Notes under the pieces: generated by a model
What the model was told of the DNA's origin: nothing
The model's database searches: none
The model's input: only the letters and a program-made list of their open reading frames with translations
Program-made: the position numbers and the translations under genes
Part shown: positions 25,336 through 36,800 of the stretch, piece after piece
Layout of the letters: each line of letters begins with the position of its first letter
Numbering within the stretch: position 1 is the first letter of the stretch
NCBI RefSeq assembly: GCF_932294415.1
Contig: NC_065538.1
Span: forward strand, 47,778,843 to 47,842,842
DNA: 64,000 nucleotides
Direction: 5' to 3'
Source of the DNA: Quercus robur
Lineage: Eukaryota > Streptophyta > Magnoliopsida > Fagales > Fagaceae

Positions 25336-28300
25336 GTAGAACTCAAATTTAGTGCAAATGCAGTTAGAAATAGATAATTGTGGTTAACCTTTTGATAAAA
25401 TGAAAAACCTTTTTTTTTTTTTTAAAGAAATAATAAAATTAAAAACCTAATAAGAGAGTGATGGACATTGTTGACCTTATTTTTTTTTAAAAAAAACTCA
25501 CTATCTATTCATGAGGTGATCATGGTTATAATTTCTTAAAATGTAAACAAAGGCTATTAAAAGAGGTAAGGGAAGTCATACTGTTTAACTGTTGGAGAAT
25601 GATTTTGAATACTTCTTTTGTAGCATAAGACAACCCTGTCTTTGGATCACAATACCTACAACATGAAATGACAATTCATTAAGAAGTACAATGATGGAGT
25701 ATATGAAGGAACCATTTATTTCAAAATTACATTTTAAAATAAAGAAGAAGGGGAAAAAAAAAAAAGAGTTAACGTGATACATATAAGAAAAAAAAAAAAG
25801 TAGAACTTAAAGAAAGTGAATCATAAACAAAAGAAAAGAAAACAAAGAGGAACTTGCAAAAGATAGAACCTGAAAATTTGTTGAAGCCTCTGACAGTAAA
25901 TATCTTTAATATGAAGAAAAAGAGAAGATGATGTAGAGCTAAACTAAATGTCTTTAATTTGAAGAAGAATGAGAGAGAGAAAGTGAGATAGAAACTGTAA
26001 AGCGTACGTGAGTTTGTGGTTTTAAAGTGTAGGAGATTTAATTTACATATCTATCCTCGGTGGTTGAAAACTTGTAAGTGGGTATGATGAGGGTATCTTA
26101 GGCATGAAAAATGTGGAATCCAAACAGGGGAAGCCCCTTAAATAGTAGTATAGATATATAATGAATTTTACCGTGTCCTAAGGTATGAAATAATAAATCA
26201 ATTTTGGAAAAAATTTATTAGGAATTGAAAAAGTTGTCAAAATTTTTTCAATTTCTAATAAAACTTTTTCAAAAATGGATTTGTTAACCCATATATAATT
26301 ATTAGTTCTAATATAATATTTTAAAAAAAACACACTTGTTAATAATTTATTAGTTTATAAATGCAAATTTATTGTAACTATAAAGTGCTTTTCTTAATAT
26401 TCGTGATTAGTTTCTTCCTTTTTAAGAAAATGTATAAAAAATATCATTTAATAAAATGTTAAATCCAACTTAACCTTTTTTTCTTAAAATTTTTTTGAGA
26501 AATAGTTTCAACTTGGCATGTTTTAAGGATTATCTTTAAAACACAAAGAAAAAAAAAAAAAAAAAAACAGTATGTAGATACAAAACTTCACATAAAAATC
26601 ACAATGTATTTTTTAGAGCAATCTTTTGATCACAACTCTAATGTGATCAAATATGAGTAATTGTTTATCACTTTTATATGTACTTATTATCTTTTTTACA
26701 CCACTCATAGTTGATTACATGTAAAATTTTTGGCATAAAAATTGTGTTTATAATTTTTTTAACCTATTATAATTTGTATGAACTATTGTTCTTATATTCA
26801 ATGTAAAAATGATATTATTCTATTACTATCTTAACATAATCATTTAATTTTATAAAAAATGTTTTGAACACATTATTATTTATTAGTTTATAAAAATTAG
26901 GTAATTCAATTTAATGCCATCGGCCTAGAAGGCCATTGGCAAGTTCTCATGAATTTGGTTTGGTAATGAAAGTATGAAACGGTTAAAAAATGCTAAATTT
27001 AATCATCTAATCATAGTTCTAACAATCCTCACACTAATTAGTTTGAACCTAAGTTACACTATAAAAAGGATATTAGTTTGAAAGGATTCTAGTTTAATGA
27101 CCCAAAATACTGCATTATAAATTATTGATTTGGAATGTGTTGATAAACAATTATTTTGTTAAACTTCATTATTTTTAGCAGAGTTAATCTTCATTCTTGT
27201 AGTCTAATTCCTTTTTGATCAATGCTTTATTCCACCACAACTAAAATTCTGATTTGGTCACCGATTATTCATCACTTTGAAGTAGTTTTTTAACCTCTTG
27301 ATAGCATGATATTTCAAAGAATAAAATTTCTTGATAACAAGTTCTTTTTATTGAATTATCCCAAAAAAAAAAAATTATCATCTATTTCTTTAAAAACACG
27401 CTCCACTAATTAAGATACGCAATTTGCGGAAATCTTTCTTTGAGTTGGCGATATTTGAGAAAGTATTTGTAATGTGTAAACATGGATGACATGAATTTGG
27501 TTATTGTAAGAACTTGGTTATTACCATCCCTTTTCTCTAGTAATGTGACGAACATTTACAGAATGCAATGAAATCTTTGGAAGTTCTCTATTTCTTATGG
27601 GAGAGATTGGAGGCAACGACTACAATTATCCATTTTTCCTGTATAGGAGCATAGAAGAGATTCAGACTTTTGTGCCACTAGTGATTAAAGCAATCGCTTC
27701 AGCCATTAATGTAAGAATTTATGTTTTGTAGATTGCAAAGTAAAATTATTTTCCTTTTAGACAAATTTCTTGATTATTGCATCATGTTTATTTTTTTTAA
27801 TCATTATTGCACCTAGTGTAATAATTATCCTTCACAAATTTTTTTTTTTTGAGAAACAAACACACACACAAAAGAGAGGAAAATGGATTCTAACACCGTC
27901 ATATATAAAAGATGGAAAACATCTTGACTCACCCCCAAAAAAAGGGAATGAAAAACTTCTATAAAGACATTTATATTGGCATATGAGAGTGCAAACAACA
28001 AAGTGGGGGCCGATGCGTGATTTGAATCTTTTACAATCAAACAAGTTCCGCATGAAGTGAAAAGAAAAATGAAATTTGAGTTTTTCTGCTGATCACTGAG
28101 AGTTAAGTTTTGGTAACTTGAATATTATAAATAAAAATATTCTATCCCATTTTTAAGTGTTCCACTTATACTCTATCAACTGCAGTGTTAATTTTTACCC
28201 TTTTTTTTTTTTCAAATTTAAACTTAGATAACTTTATTTAAAAAAAAAAAAAAAGTGACAAGTTATAATTGGTGAAGTATAAAGTGGAACACAAAATATA

Positions 28301-28367
28301 GGATAATGATCAATTTCTATTCAATTTTATGTAAGAGATACTTTAGTTTGTAAATTGCACATGCACT

Positions 28368-28410
<43 letters not shown>

Positions 28411-29646
28411 TAAATATAAAGCATGCAGTATACATGACACTGCACTCTAATTGTATTTCTATAAGCACACTACCTTTAAAGAGACTTTTTCATGATTTAA
28501 ACATTGACTTGCAGGAGTTGATTGAGCTAGGGGCAGTGACTCTCATGGTTCCAGGGAACCTACCAATTGGATGCTCTGCAGCCTACCTAACATATTATGA
28601 GACTGCAGATACGGACCAATATGACCCCGAAACTGGCTGTCTAAACTGGTTAAACAAGTTTTCTGAGTACCACAATGATCAACTTCAAAAAGAACTAAGT
28701 AGGATCCAAGCACTACATCCACATACCAATATCATCTATGCGGATTTTTACAATTCTTCAATGCGTTTTTATCGTAATCCAAGCCAATATGGTAACTCAA
28801 CCTTCTTAATAATTTTCTTTATTTTGCACATATTGACAAAACAGATTGATGATTGCATTTGTTAGTACTTAGAAGCACTCTATACTTGAGAATAAAAAAA
28901 CAAAAGACTAGCTTTTGGAACCACAATATCGTAAGGGAAGTATATTATGTATATATAATATGATAGTCTTTTCTAAAAACAGTCGTGACATTTACTTACA
29001 AATAGGCACCAGAATCTCCTGAATAAATCAGTTTGTTTTAAATCTGGATGATTTGCTAGAACCCATTCTAGGAGTCAAAGTATTTCTTAAAGGTTGCATT
29101 TATTACACACAAATTGTTATACACACCATTTTTGCACTGAAACCATGACTTGAAGTCATGATTTTGAACTTGAAAATCTCACAGTTTCAGTTCAAAAATG
29201 GAGTCTGTGTATTTATTACACAAACGGTTTCACATCCTATTTTTGAACTAAAACCGTGACTTGAAGTCATGATTTTAAACTTGATAATCGTTACTACAAG
29301 TCACTGTTTTGGTTAAAAAATAGTGTGTAACAACTTGTGTGCAATGAGTACTACCCATTTCTTAATATCAAAAGTTTTGGTACTAATTATTTGTTTCATG
29401 TCCATTTTAGGTTTTACTGGAGGAGCACACACAGCATGTTGTGGAGGGGGAGGCCCATACAATTTCAACACATCAGCGGAATGTGGTGATCCTTCGGTGA
29501 GTGCTTGTGATGACCCTTCAAAGTATGTTAGTTGGGATGGTGTACACTTAACAGAAGCAGCATATCAATGGATTACCAATGGTTTACTAGAGGGGCCATA
29601 CACCATTCCTCAAATTAGTATCTCCTGTGTTTCACAAGATGCATAA
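21005..29646 (+). CDS. GDSL esterase/lipase, copy 1 (mosaic; five exons)
   Basis: Predicted secreted acyl-hydrolase of the plant GDSL (SGNH) family. Exons 21005-21260, 21375-21593, 27562-27710, 28515-28791 and 29411-29646 join in frame to 378 aa with GT..AG introns. A hydrophobic signal peptide (about residues 1-30) precedes block [13 protein letters not shown] with nucleophile Ser42. Block III GGND is at 175-178. The catalytic Asp343/His346 pair lies in [12 protein letters not shown]. Similarity is to the At1g285xx/acetylajmalan-esterase-like branch, recalled from family knowledge; the substrate cannot be told. Intron 2 is about 6 kb and full of repeats. Exons 1-2 differ clearly from copies 2 and 3, while exons 3-5 are almost identical to them (3 differences in the 149 bp of exon 3 versus copy 2), so the gene is a mosaic. 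Splicing across the 6-kb intron is inferred; exons 1-2 and 3-5 might alternatively be remnants of separate genes. Confidence 0.8.
21971..22344. mobile_element. 374-bp near-perfect foldback with Helitron-like ends
   Basis: The whole segment is an inverted repeat with arms of about 150-180 bp: ACTAGCCTCTGAGCACGCG.. at the left and its complement ..GTGCTCAGAGGCTAGT at the right. Differences between arms are few (poly-A length and single bases). Each end also holds its own small hairpin (GAGCACGCG..CGCGTGCTC) followed by GGCTAGT. A short hairpin followed by CTAG and a host T is what a Helitron 3' end looks like, here present at both outer ends in opposite orientation. It lies in intron 2 of GDSL copy 1. 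Confidence 0.7.
22498..22713. mobile_element. Partial diverged copy of the foldback element
   Basis: Starting about 150 bp after the intact foldback, this segment repeats its centre and right arm in the same orientation, from 'tctaattacacccctagattttttt' to '..cgcgtgctcagaggctagt'. There are scattered substitutions, including several in the terminal hairpin (GAGCATGCACTCACCCGCGTGCTC). The left arm is absent, so it is a half-length copy with one Helitron-like 3' end. Confidence 0.6.
23541..24006. repeat. Direct repeat pair of ~130 bp
   Basis: The passage 'ctactgattattaactcc..cactaaatagtc..gttgataaaaa..ccttcccactacccacgtttgaaag..ctaaggaaaa' occurs at about 23541-23672 and again at 23882-24006, about 341 bp apart, with minor substitutions and A-tract length changes. 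Function unknown; it is inside GDSL copy 1 intron 2. Confidence 0.65.
24203..25283. repeat. Tandem array of four ~260-bp units
   Basis: Units begin near 24203, 24470, 24731 and 24994 with 'agtaaagca(g/c/t)tttcttaggag'. Each unit holds, in order: two half-repeats of 'ttaggagtaaaa..tgggag..ggaattcaaa'; 'cgtgttaag' plus a T run; 'gaatttgaaaagaaaaaggg'; 'cggccatag'; a T run; 'acaaaacgtagga'; a T run; 'tacaacgtggc'; 'gtcaccaccaacatttc'; and an A run. Unit 4 has an extra internal 'acaaaacgtagga' duplication. Long antisense ORFs over it are low-complexity artefacts. It is in intron 2 of GDSL copy 1. Confidence 0.8.
29104..29342. mobile_element. Small MITE-like inverted-repeat element in GDSL intron 4
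   Basis: The left end ACACACAAATTGTTATACAC.. and the right end ..TAGTGTGTAACAACTTGTGT are inverted repeats of about 25 bp. The interior repeats 'tgacttgaagtcatgatttt' twice. Copies 2 and 3 keep the right part but have lost the left end together with about 130 bp of intron. Confidence 0.5.
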
Positions 29647-30722
29647 TATAAGCCGTGGTCCAATTACAACTTTGTTTGTTACTGTGTGGGTGCTATGAGT
29701 TTTAGTTTTACCTGGATTGCCCTGTTGGAAAATTAAGCTTCATTGGAATGTGTTGAATTAAATTACCTCGTTCTGTGGCCTCATAATGAGTTATTTAGAA
29801 AAACCGAGATCGATAATGTAATGTTGACGACTTTAAAAAATGAATTTTGCAAATTTGTTTGCTCACACAATACAAGGCTAGCTCTCTGGCCATACATACA
29901 CATATTTGAGGTAAATATAAATGCATAGCTCATAAAAACTGAAATTATATGACTGAAATGGCATGAAATATTCTTGTAGGTAGACAACAAAATAGGATCC
30001 ATAGCCATATTATGAATTGTTTTGTTACTTAATTACAACCCCTTCATTTATATTGATAAAAAAAATGATAAATAAGTATTATGAGTTAAAAGGGTAATAC
30101 TGAACTCCATTTAGCTCAATCGATAAAATATCTTATATGGTGTTGAAAAGAAATATGACATTTGATTATAAAAAAAGAAAAAAAAATGACATTCAAAGAA
30201 TATGAGAGTGGAACCATAGGTAAACTCTGTCGTATATTTGTTTTTTAATTAAAAGGGTTGTGAAAAAAGAATTATATTTGAATAATAGTGAGCAGAAAAA
30301 AAAAAGTAGCAATATGTTAAGATTCAATCACACAATAGAAAATTAGAAAGCTCTACTTGTTGAGAGAATTTTCTATACGCAATTGTATATAAAGCTTAGA
30401 GTAACACTCAGGGCTCTTTTCTTTATATACGAGAACCAGAGTAGAGTGGAAAAAGAATAAAACCGATCAAACAAACTATACAAGTATCACTAACCAACCA
30501 ACTTCCACCTTATAATTTGCTTAAGTATTTAGCTTAAGTATTTACATGTCGTTTCGCACTCCTATCCACACAGCTCTAACCTCATCATGTGGCCATTGTT
30601 GGTTTGTGCTTGATCTGATTTTCAATACAATAAATAAATGAAGGGGAAAGGTAACAGCAAAGGACGCAAATCCAAATCATTGACCCCAATAATAAAGGGA
30701 AGTGGAGCCAAGCCAAGCCAAT
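29647..30722. other. Spacer between GDSL copies 1 and 2
   Basis: No gene seen. The spacer is almost identical, base for base, to that between copies 2 and 3 (40715-41811), with small indels in A runs, so it belongs to the duplicated block. The stretch 30345-30600 ('gagagaattttctatacgc', 'atataaagcttagagtaac', 'gggctcttttctttatatacg') could be an LTR remnant but this is not proven. Confidence 0.5.
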
Positions 30723-30728
30723 TATAAA
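30723..30728 (+). promoter_or_regulatory. TATA box of GDSL copy 2
   Basis: TATAAA lies 92 bp before the ATG at 30815, preceded by AGCCAAGCCAAGCCAAT, a CCAAT-like run. The same arrangement is found before copies 3 and 4. Confidence 0.6.
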
Positions 30729-30814
30729 GGGAATAAAAATTTAGAAGCAACAATATCAAAGTTGATTTTGCCTGATCCCCTCCTCCTCCCACTTCCATCA
30801 TCTCCACTCCACAT

Positions 30815-33780
30815 ATGGCTCTTTTGACACTTAAACTACCATTTATTATCAAACTCTTCCTATTTTTAGCCACCATTAAGGGCGTGGTGGGATATTGTTA
30901 TACATCTATCTTTGGCTTCGGCAGCTCGCTCGCTGATACTGGAAACTTATGCTTGAATCATGGCTGTCTCTCGCCTCCCTATGGGGAGACCTACTTCCAC
31001 CACCCCACAGGACGTTGCTCCAATGGCCGTCTAATTATAGACTTCACTGGTACGCATTCATGTGGGACTCTTCATGCAACTTGATTAATCTTTTCTTATT
31101 TTTTTATTTAGTTATCACCTCAAATCTCTTGTGTTTTCTTTTTGATTTCTCTTTTAATGGGCAGCGGAGTCTCTTGGACTGCCATTGGTACAACCATATC
31201 TTGGGATTAAGAATGGAAGTGGAATAAGTATTCAAGAAGGTATAAATTTTGCGGTTGCAGGAGCAACAGCATTGGATGCATCTTTTTTTGTAGAAAGAGG
31301 AATTGATGTAGGCACAGACATCTCTCTAGGAGTTCAATTGGATTGGTTCAAGGAAATTCTTCCATCACTTTGCAACACATCTCCAAGTAAGTTAGCTACA
31401 TCATCATCATCATATGGTGGTCATTGTCATGTTCTTCTTTCATTAAACCCATTCTTTTGTGTATTCTGTTCCTATGATCTGCCTTGGTCGTTCTTTGAGT
31501 TGAAGTGTACACCATATTCTTGGAGTCCAACTTCCAAGATATTACTATAAATAAATAAATAAAATATTAAAGATACCATATTTTAGGAAAAAATCTTATC
31601 AAATATATATATATATATGACGATAATGTAATCAACGGTTAAATTACAAACTGGATTACATTATCTTTGTATATTCTCAATGCTTACAAAAATAAATTTT
31701 TTATTTTTATTTTTGTCTCTTTCAGTTATTTTTTCTTCTCCTCCACAGATTCTCTTTATTATTTTCTCATATTTGTCTATTTTTTCACCTCAACCACAAG
31801 TTTGCTTTTGTCTTTTCTTTCATTTCCTTTCCCTCTGTGACAGCCTACTGTCTGGGGGTGTAAATTATTTTCTCTTATATTATAAAAATGATCGGAGGTG
31901 TAAATTGTTTTCTCTTGTATTATAAAAATGATCAATAGTGGTGGTTTTAAATTACCACAGTAACTTTCTCCACAATAAATTGTTCTAACAGACTTGGAAT
32001 GACAGTTATTGTCACTTTATGGGGGTGATTTTCTTAGTTTGTTGAGATAATTTTAACCATCACATTTTTTTTTTTAATTAGTGTTAAAATGTGACATATC
32101 ATTATCTCCTTAACCTTTATTTGCGGAAGGAAATTACTTAAGTTACTAAGCAGATATCTAAATAGATATTTAAGAGAAAGCACAAACTTTCTAAATATAA
32201 ATTATTTACCCCAAATTCTTGAGATAGGTTGAGTAGTCTCTGAGTTCATCACAATTAAAATTATTTTGACAGTACGATATTGATAATAATAATGAAAAAT
32301 AGAGAATAAATAGTATAAATGTAAACAATAAACTAAGAAAAAAAAACAATAAAGCTATAGTTACAACTTACAATAAAAACTCACAATATTCCTCAATTTA
32401 TTTATCAACTTACACGTGGGCCCCTAAAAATCTGTAATTTATTGTTATTATTATATTTTTTAGCATGTGTTAGGTGGTAGAAACATTTGTTTGTTATTGT
32501 GAAATTGTTGTAAACCTACCTAATTTTTATTTTTTTAAAAATACCCCACTTACATTAATTAGTTGAGTGCATCAAATTTTGAGAGAAAGATTTGATTGAA
32601 TCCAAATTATTGTTTAATTGAAGCTTGAACCTAAGATTATCTTAGGTGATCCTGAAGGTGAGCTGCCAGGCGACAATGGTGAGGGTGATCGTGAAAATGG
32701 CGAAGGAGACTGCATAGTTTGCAAGGGACAAAGTCCGGTTCTTAAAGGAGAGCCACTTGGCGAGGAAAAATCAAGAATCAGATTTGTTTGTGTTTGTGTT
32801 TGTGTTTGCGTCTTCCATCTCCGTTTTAGGCTCTACATTCCCAACAAACACAAAAAACACAAAAAACAATATTTCACTGCCATATTTCACACTTAGTTTC
32901 ACAAGAAATGCAAGTTAACAGAGTTAATTTGAAAATAAATTTCAAACAGAGTTAATTTATGATTAACATTAAATTAAAAAAAAAAAGTTAAAATATTCTC
33001 TCTCACAGAATACAACAACTCAATAGTTAACAAACCCAATAACAGTATAACATCACAAACACCTTAACCCATCAACCAAACCCTCACCCACCCAAAACCC
33101 AAATAAACATTATTATTATCATCACAACAAATTCAATGATCCACCACACATAAGACATTAAAACTTCACATATCCTAATTATGTTAAATAAAACAAATAT
33201 AATTAATACAATCATAAATAAATAATAATAATAAAAAATACTGGAGAGTAATTCTGATTCATGCTTTTCTCATGAAAACAGTAGCCCTTAGTAGTTAACA
33301 AATTCATCACTTTTATTAAAAACACACTCTATAATCAATCTGTATGACTATTATTCCAACTGTTACTTTCCCCGAAAAAAACAAAAAAGTAAACCTAAAT
33401 ATCACTTATAATTAATCAAACAGGAAATATCAATATCATTCTTTCTCAAAAAAAAAAAAAAATCATAGGATCAACTTTAACTGAATACTACTAGTGCCCA
33501 ACTACAAACACAGCCGTATCAACAGAGAGACCAAACTAAACATAAAATTCAATTTTTATTTTTTGTTTCGTAATTCCTCATTTTTTTGTCTAATCCATTT
33601 CTATCCTGTAATGCCCAAGTACAAACACAGCCGTATCTACAGAGAGACCAAACTAAACATAAAATTCAATTTTTATTTTTTGTTTCGTAATTCCTCATTT
33701 TTTTTGTCAAATACATTTCTATCCTGTAATACTGGCCCAAGAATATTGATAGAAACTTGTATAAGACAAAATCCAAATCA

Positions 33781-33815
<35 letters not shown>

Positions 33816-36800
33816 AGAAGAAGAAGATATAGATTCACACCTCTGAAACCGAAAGTCCAAGATCCTCAGTGATTGCGGTTGGAGTAGGAAGTCCAAGATC
33901 ACTCCTGTCCTGATCGGCGATCTTGAAGCAGGCGACGACGTTCGGATCGGTTCCGGGAGGAAACGCCGACGGTACCAGAGCTGCCGTAACCAGGAGCAGA
34001 TGGAGGGTAGCCGGAGCCTGAGGAGTAGTCTAGAGCCGGAGGGTACCAGAGACGCGAACGAGCTTGTTTTCCTTTGGAGGCTTGTGAGGGTCGGACTGAG
34101 GGAGGGAGGCGTGAGGGAGTGTCGGTCTGTCAGAGTGTGGGAGTGAGGGTGATGGAGTGTCGGAGTGGACGGAGTGTGGACTGAGCTGAAATGAGAGAGC
34201 GGGACTGTCGGACTGATTGAGGGAGGCTGCTGAAGAGTGAAGAGTGTAGAGTGAAGAGTGAAGAAAGTTAGGGTTAGATTATTAGGTATATATATATATA
34301 TATAGAGAGGGTAGTTTTGTAATTTCAGGGTACCGGGTTTTTACCTGGATCAGGTTTCGGACCGGGTCTTGGGTTTTATAATAAAACCTAGACCCGATCT
34401 GGACCCGTTTCGGATTTTGTTTAAAACCCATATCCGACCCTATTCCTAATCGGACCGGCCGGGTACCCGCTGGTCGGGCAAAAATTGCCATCCCTACTGA
34501 GATACATTATAAAAAGGATATTAGTTCGAAAGGATTCTAGTTTAATGACCCAAAATACTGCATTATAAATTATTGATTTGGAATGTGTTGATAAACAATG
34601 ATTTTGTTAAACTTCATTTTTTTTTAGCAGAGTTAATCTTCATTCTTGTATTCTAATTCCTTTTTGATAAATGCTTTATTCCACCACAACTAAAATTCTG
34701 ATTCGGTCACCGATTATTCCTCACTATGAAGTACTTTTTTAACCTCTTGATAGCATGATATTTCAAAGAATAAAATTTCTTGATAACAGGTACTTTTTAT
34801 TGAATTATCCAAAAAAAAAAAAATCATCGATTTCTTTAAAAGCACGCTCCACTAATTAAGACACGCACTTTGCGGAAATCTTTCTCTGAGGTGGCGATAT
34901 TTGAGAAAGTATTTGTAATGTGTAGACATGGATGACGTGAATTTGGTTATTGTAAGAACTTGGTTAGTACCATCTTTTTCTCTAGTAATGTGACGAACAT
35001 TTACAGAATGCAATGAAATCTTTGGAAGTTCTCTATTTCTTATGGGAGAGATTGGAGGCAACGACTACACTTATCCATTTTTCCTGCATAGGAGCATAGA
35101 AGAGATTCAGACTTTTGTGCCACTAGTGATTCAAGCAATCGCTTCAGCCATTAATGTAAGAATTTATGTTTTGTAGATTGCAAAGTAAAATTATTTTCCT
35201 TTTAGACAAATTTCTTGATTATTGCATCATGTTTATTTTTTTTAATCATTATTGCACCTAGTGTAATAATTATCCTTTGCAAAAATTGTTTTTTTTTTTT
35301 TTTGGAGAAACAAACACACAAACAAAGGAGAGGAAAAAGGGGTTCTAATACCGCCTTATATAAAAGATGGAAAACATCTTGACTCACCCAAAAAAAAAAA
35401 AAAAAAAAAAAAGTGGTAAGAAAGAACTTCTATAAAGACAATTATATCAGCATATGAGAGTGCAAACAACAGAGTGGGAGCCGATGTGTGTTCCACTTAT
35501 ACTCTATCAAATGCAGTTTTTTTTTTTTTTTTTTTCAAATTTAAACTTTGATAACTTTATAAATAAAAAAAATGTGACAATTTATAATTGATGAAGTATA
35601 AAGTGGAACACAAAAATATAGTATAATGAATTTCTATTCAATTTGATGTTAGAGATACTTTAGTTTGTAAATTGCACATGCACTACACACACACACACAC
35701 ACACACATATATAAAGCATGCACTATATATGACACTGCACTTTAATTGTATTTCTATAAACACACTACCTTTAAAGTAGGGGTGGCAAAATCAACCCAAA
35801 CCCATTTGCCCATCCAAACCCACCGACTTAAATGAGACCCAAACCCACCCAATTATTAATTAGGTTAAATGGGTGTTAACCCAATTAAACCCAATTAACA
35901 TTAATATTTATTGGGTTTTAATTGGGTACCTAATTAGACCCAATTATAATCCAACTATCATTTCTACAAATCACCCAACTCTAAAATGCCCAAAACCCAC
36001 TAAAATTACCAAAATACCCTCTCAACCTAAAAAATGACCAAAATAACACCTACACCTGAAAATGACCAAAATGCCCCTAAAACCTAAAAAAAAGGACCAA
36101 AATACCCCTTAAACCAAAAAAATGACCAAAATACTCCCAAAACCTACAAAATGACCAAAATACCTCCGAAACCCAAAAAATGACCAAAATACCCTCGAAA
36201 CCTAAAAATTACCAAAATATCCTCAAAACACAAAAAATGACCAAAATACCCCAAAACTTGAAAATTACCAAAATAACCCTAAAACCTACAAAATGACCAA
36301 AATACCCCTCAAAACCTAAAAATTACCAAAAATACCCCCAAAACCTACAAAATTACCAAAATACCCCCCAAAACCTAAAAATTACCAAAAATTACCCCAA
36401 AACCTAAAAATTACCAAAATACCCCTAAAACCCAAAAAATGACCAAAATACCCCCAAAACCTAAAAATTGCCAAAATAACCCCAAAACCTACAAAATAAC
36501 CAAAATACCCCTCAAACCTAAAAATTACCAAAATACCCCCAAAACCCAAAAAAAATGACCAAAATACCCCTGAAACCCAAAAAATGGCCAAAATACCCCC
36601 GACACCCAAAAAATTACCAAAATACCTCCGAAACCTAAAAATTACCAAAATACCCCCGAAACCTAAAAATGACCAAAATACCCCCGAAACCTAAAAATGA
36701 CCAAAATCCCTCTGAAACCTAAAAAAGGGGCAAAATAACCACAAAGCCTAAAAAATTACTAAAATAACCCCAAAACCTAAAAAATGACCAAAATACCCCT

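Noticed and set aside
26100-26170. 'ggggaagcccc' hairpin followed by 'ttaaatagtagtatag', possible Helitron end
   Set aside because: No CTRR immediately after and no matching 5' end recognised; evidence too thin.
30622-30876. Antisense ORF over the GDSL copy 2 start, repeated at copy 3
   Set aside because: It is the reverse complement of the promoter and signal-peptide coding sequence; conservation is due to the recent duplication.
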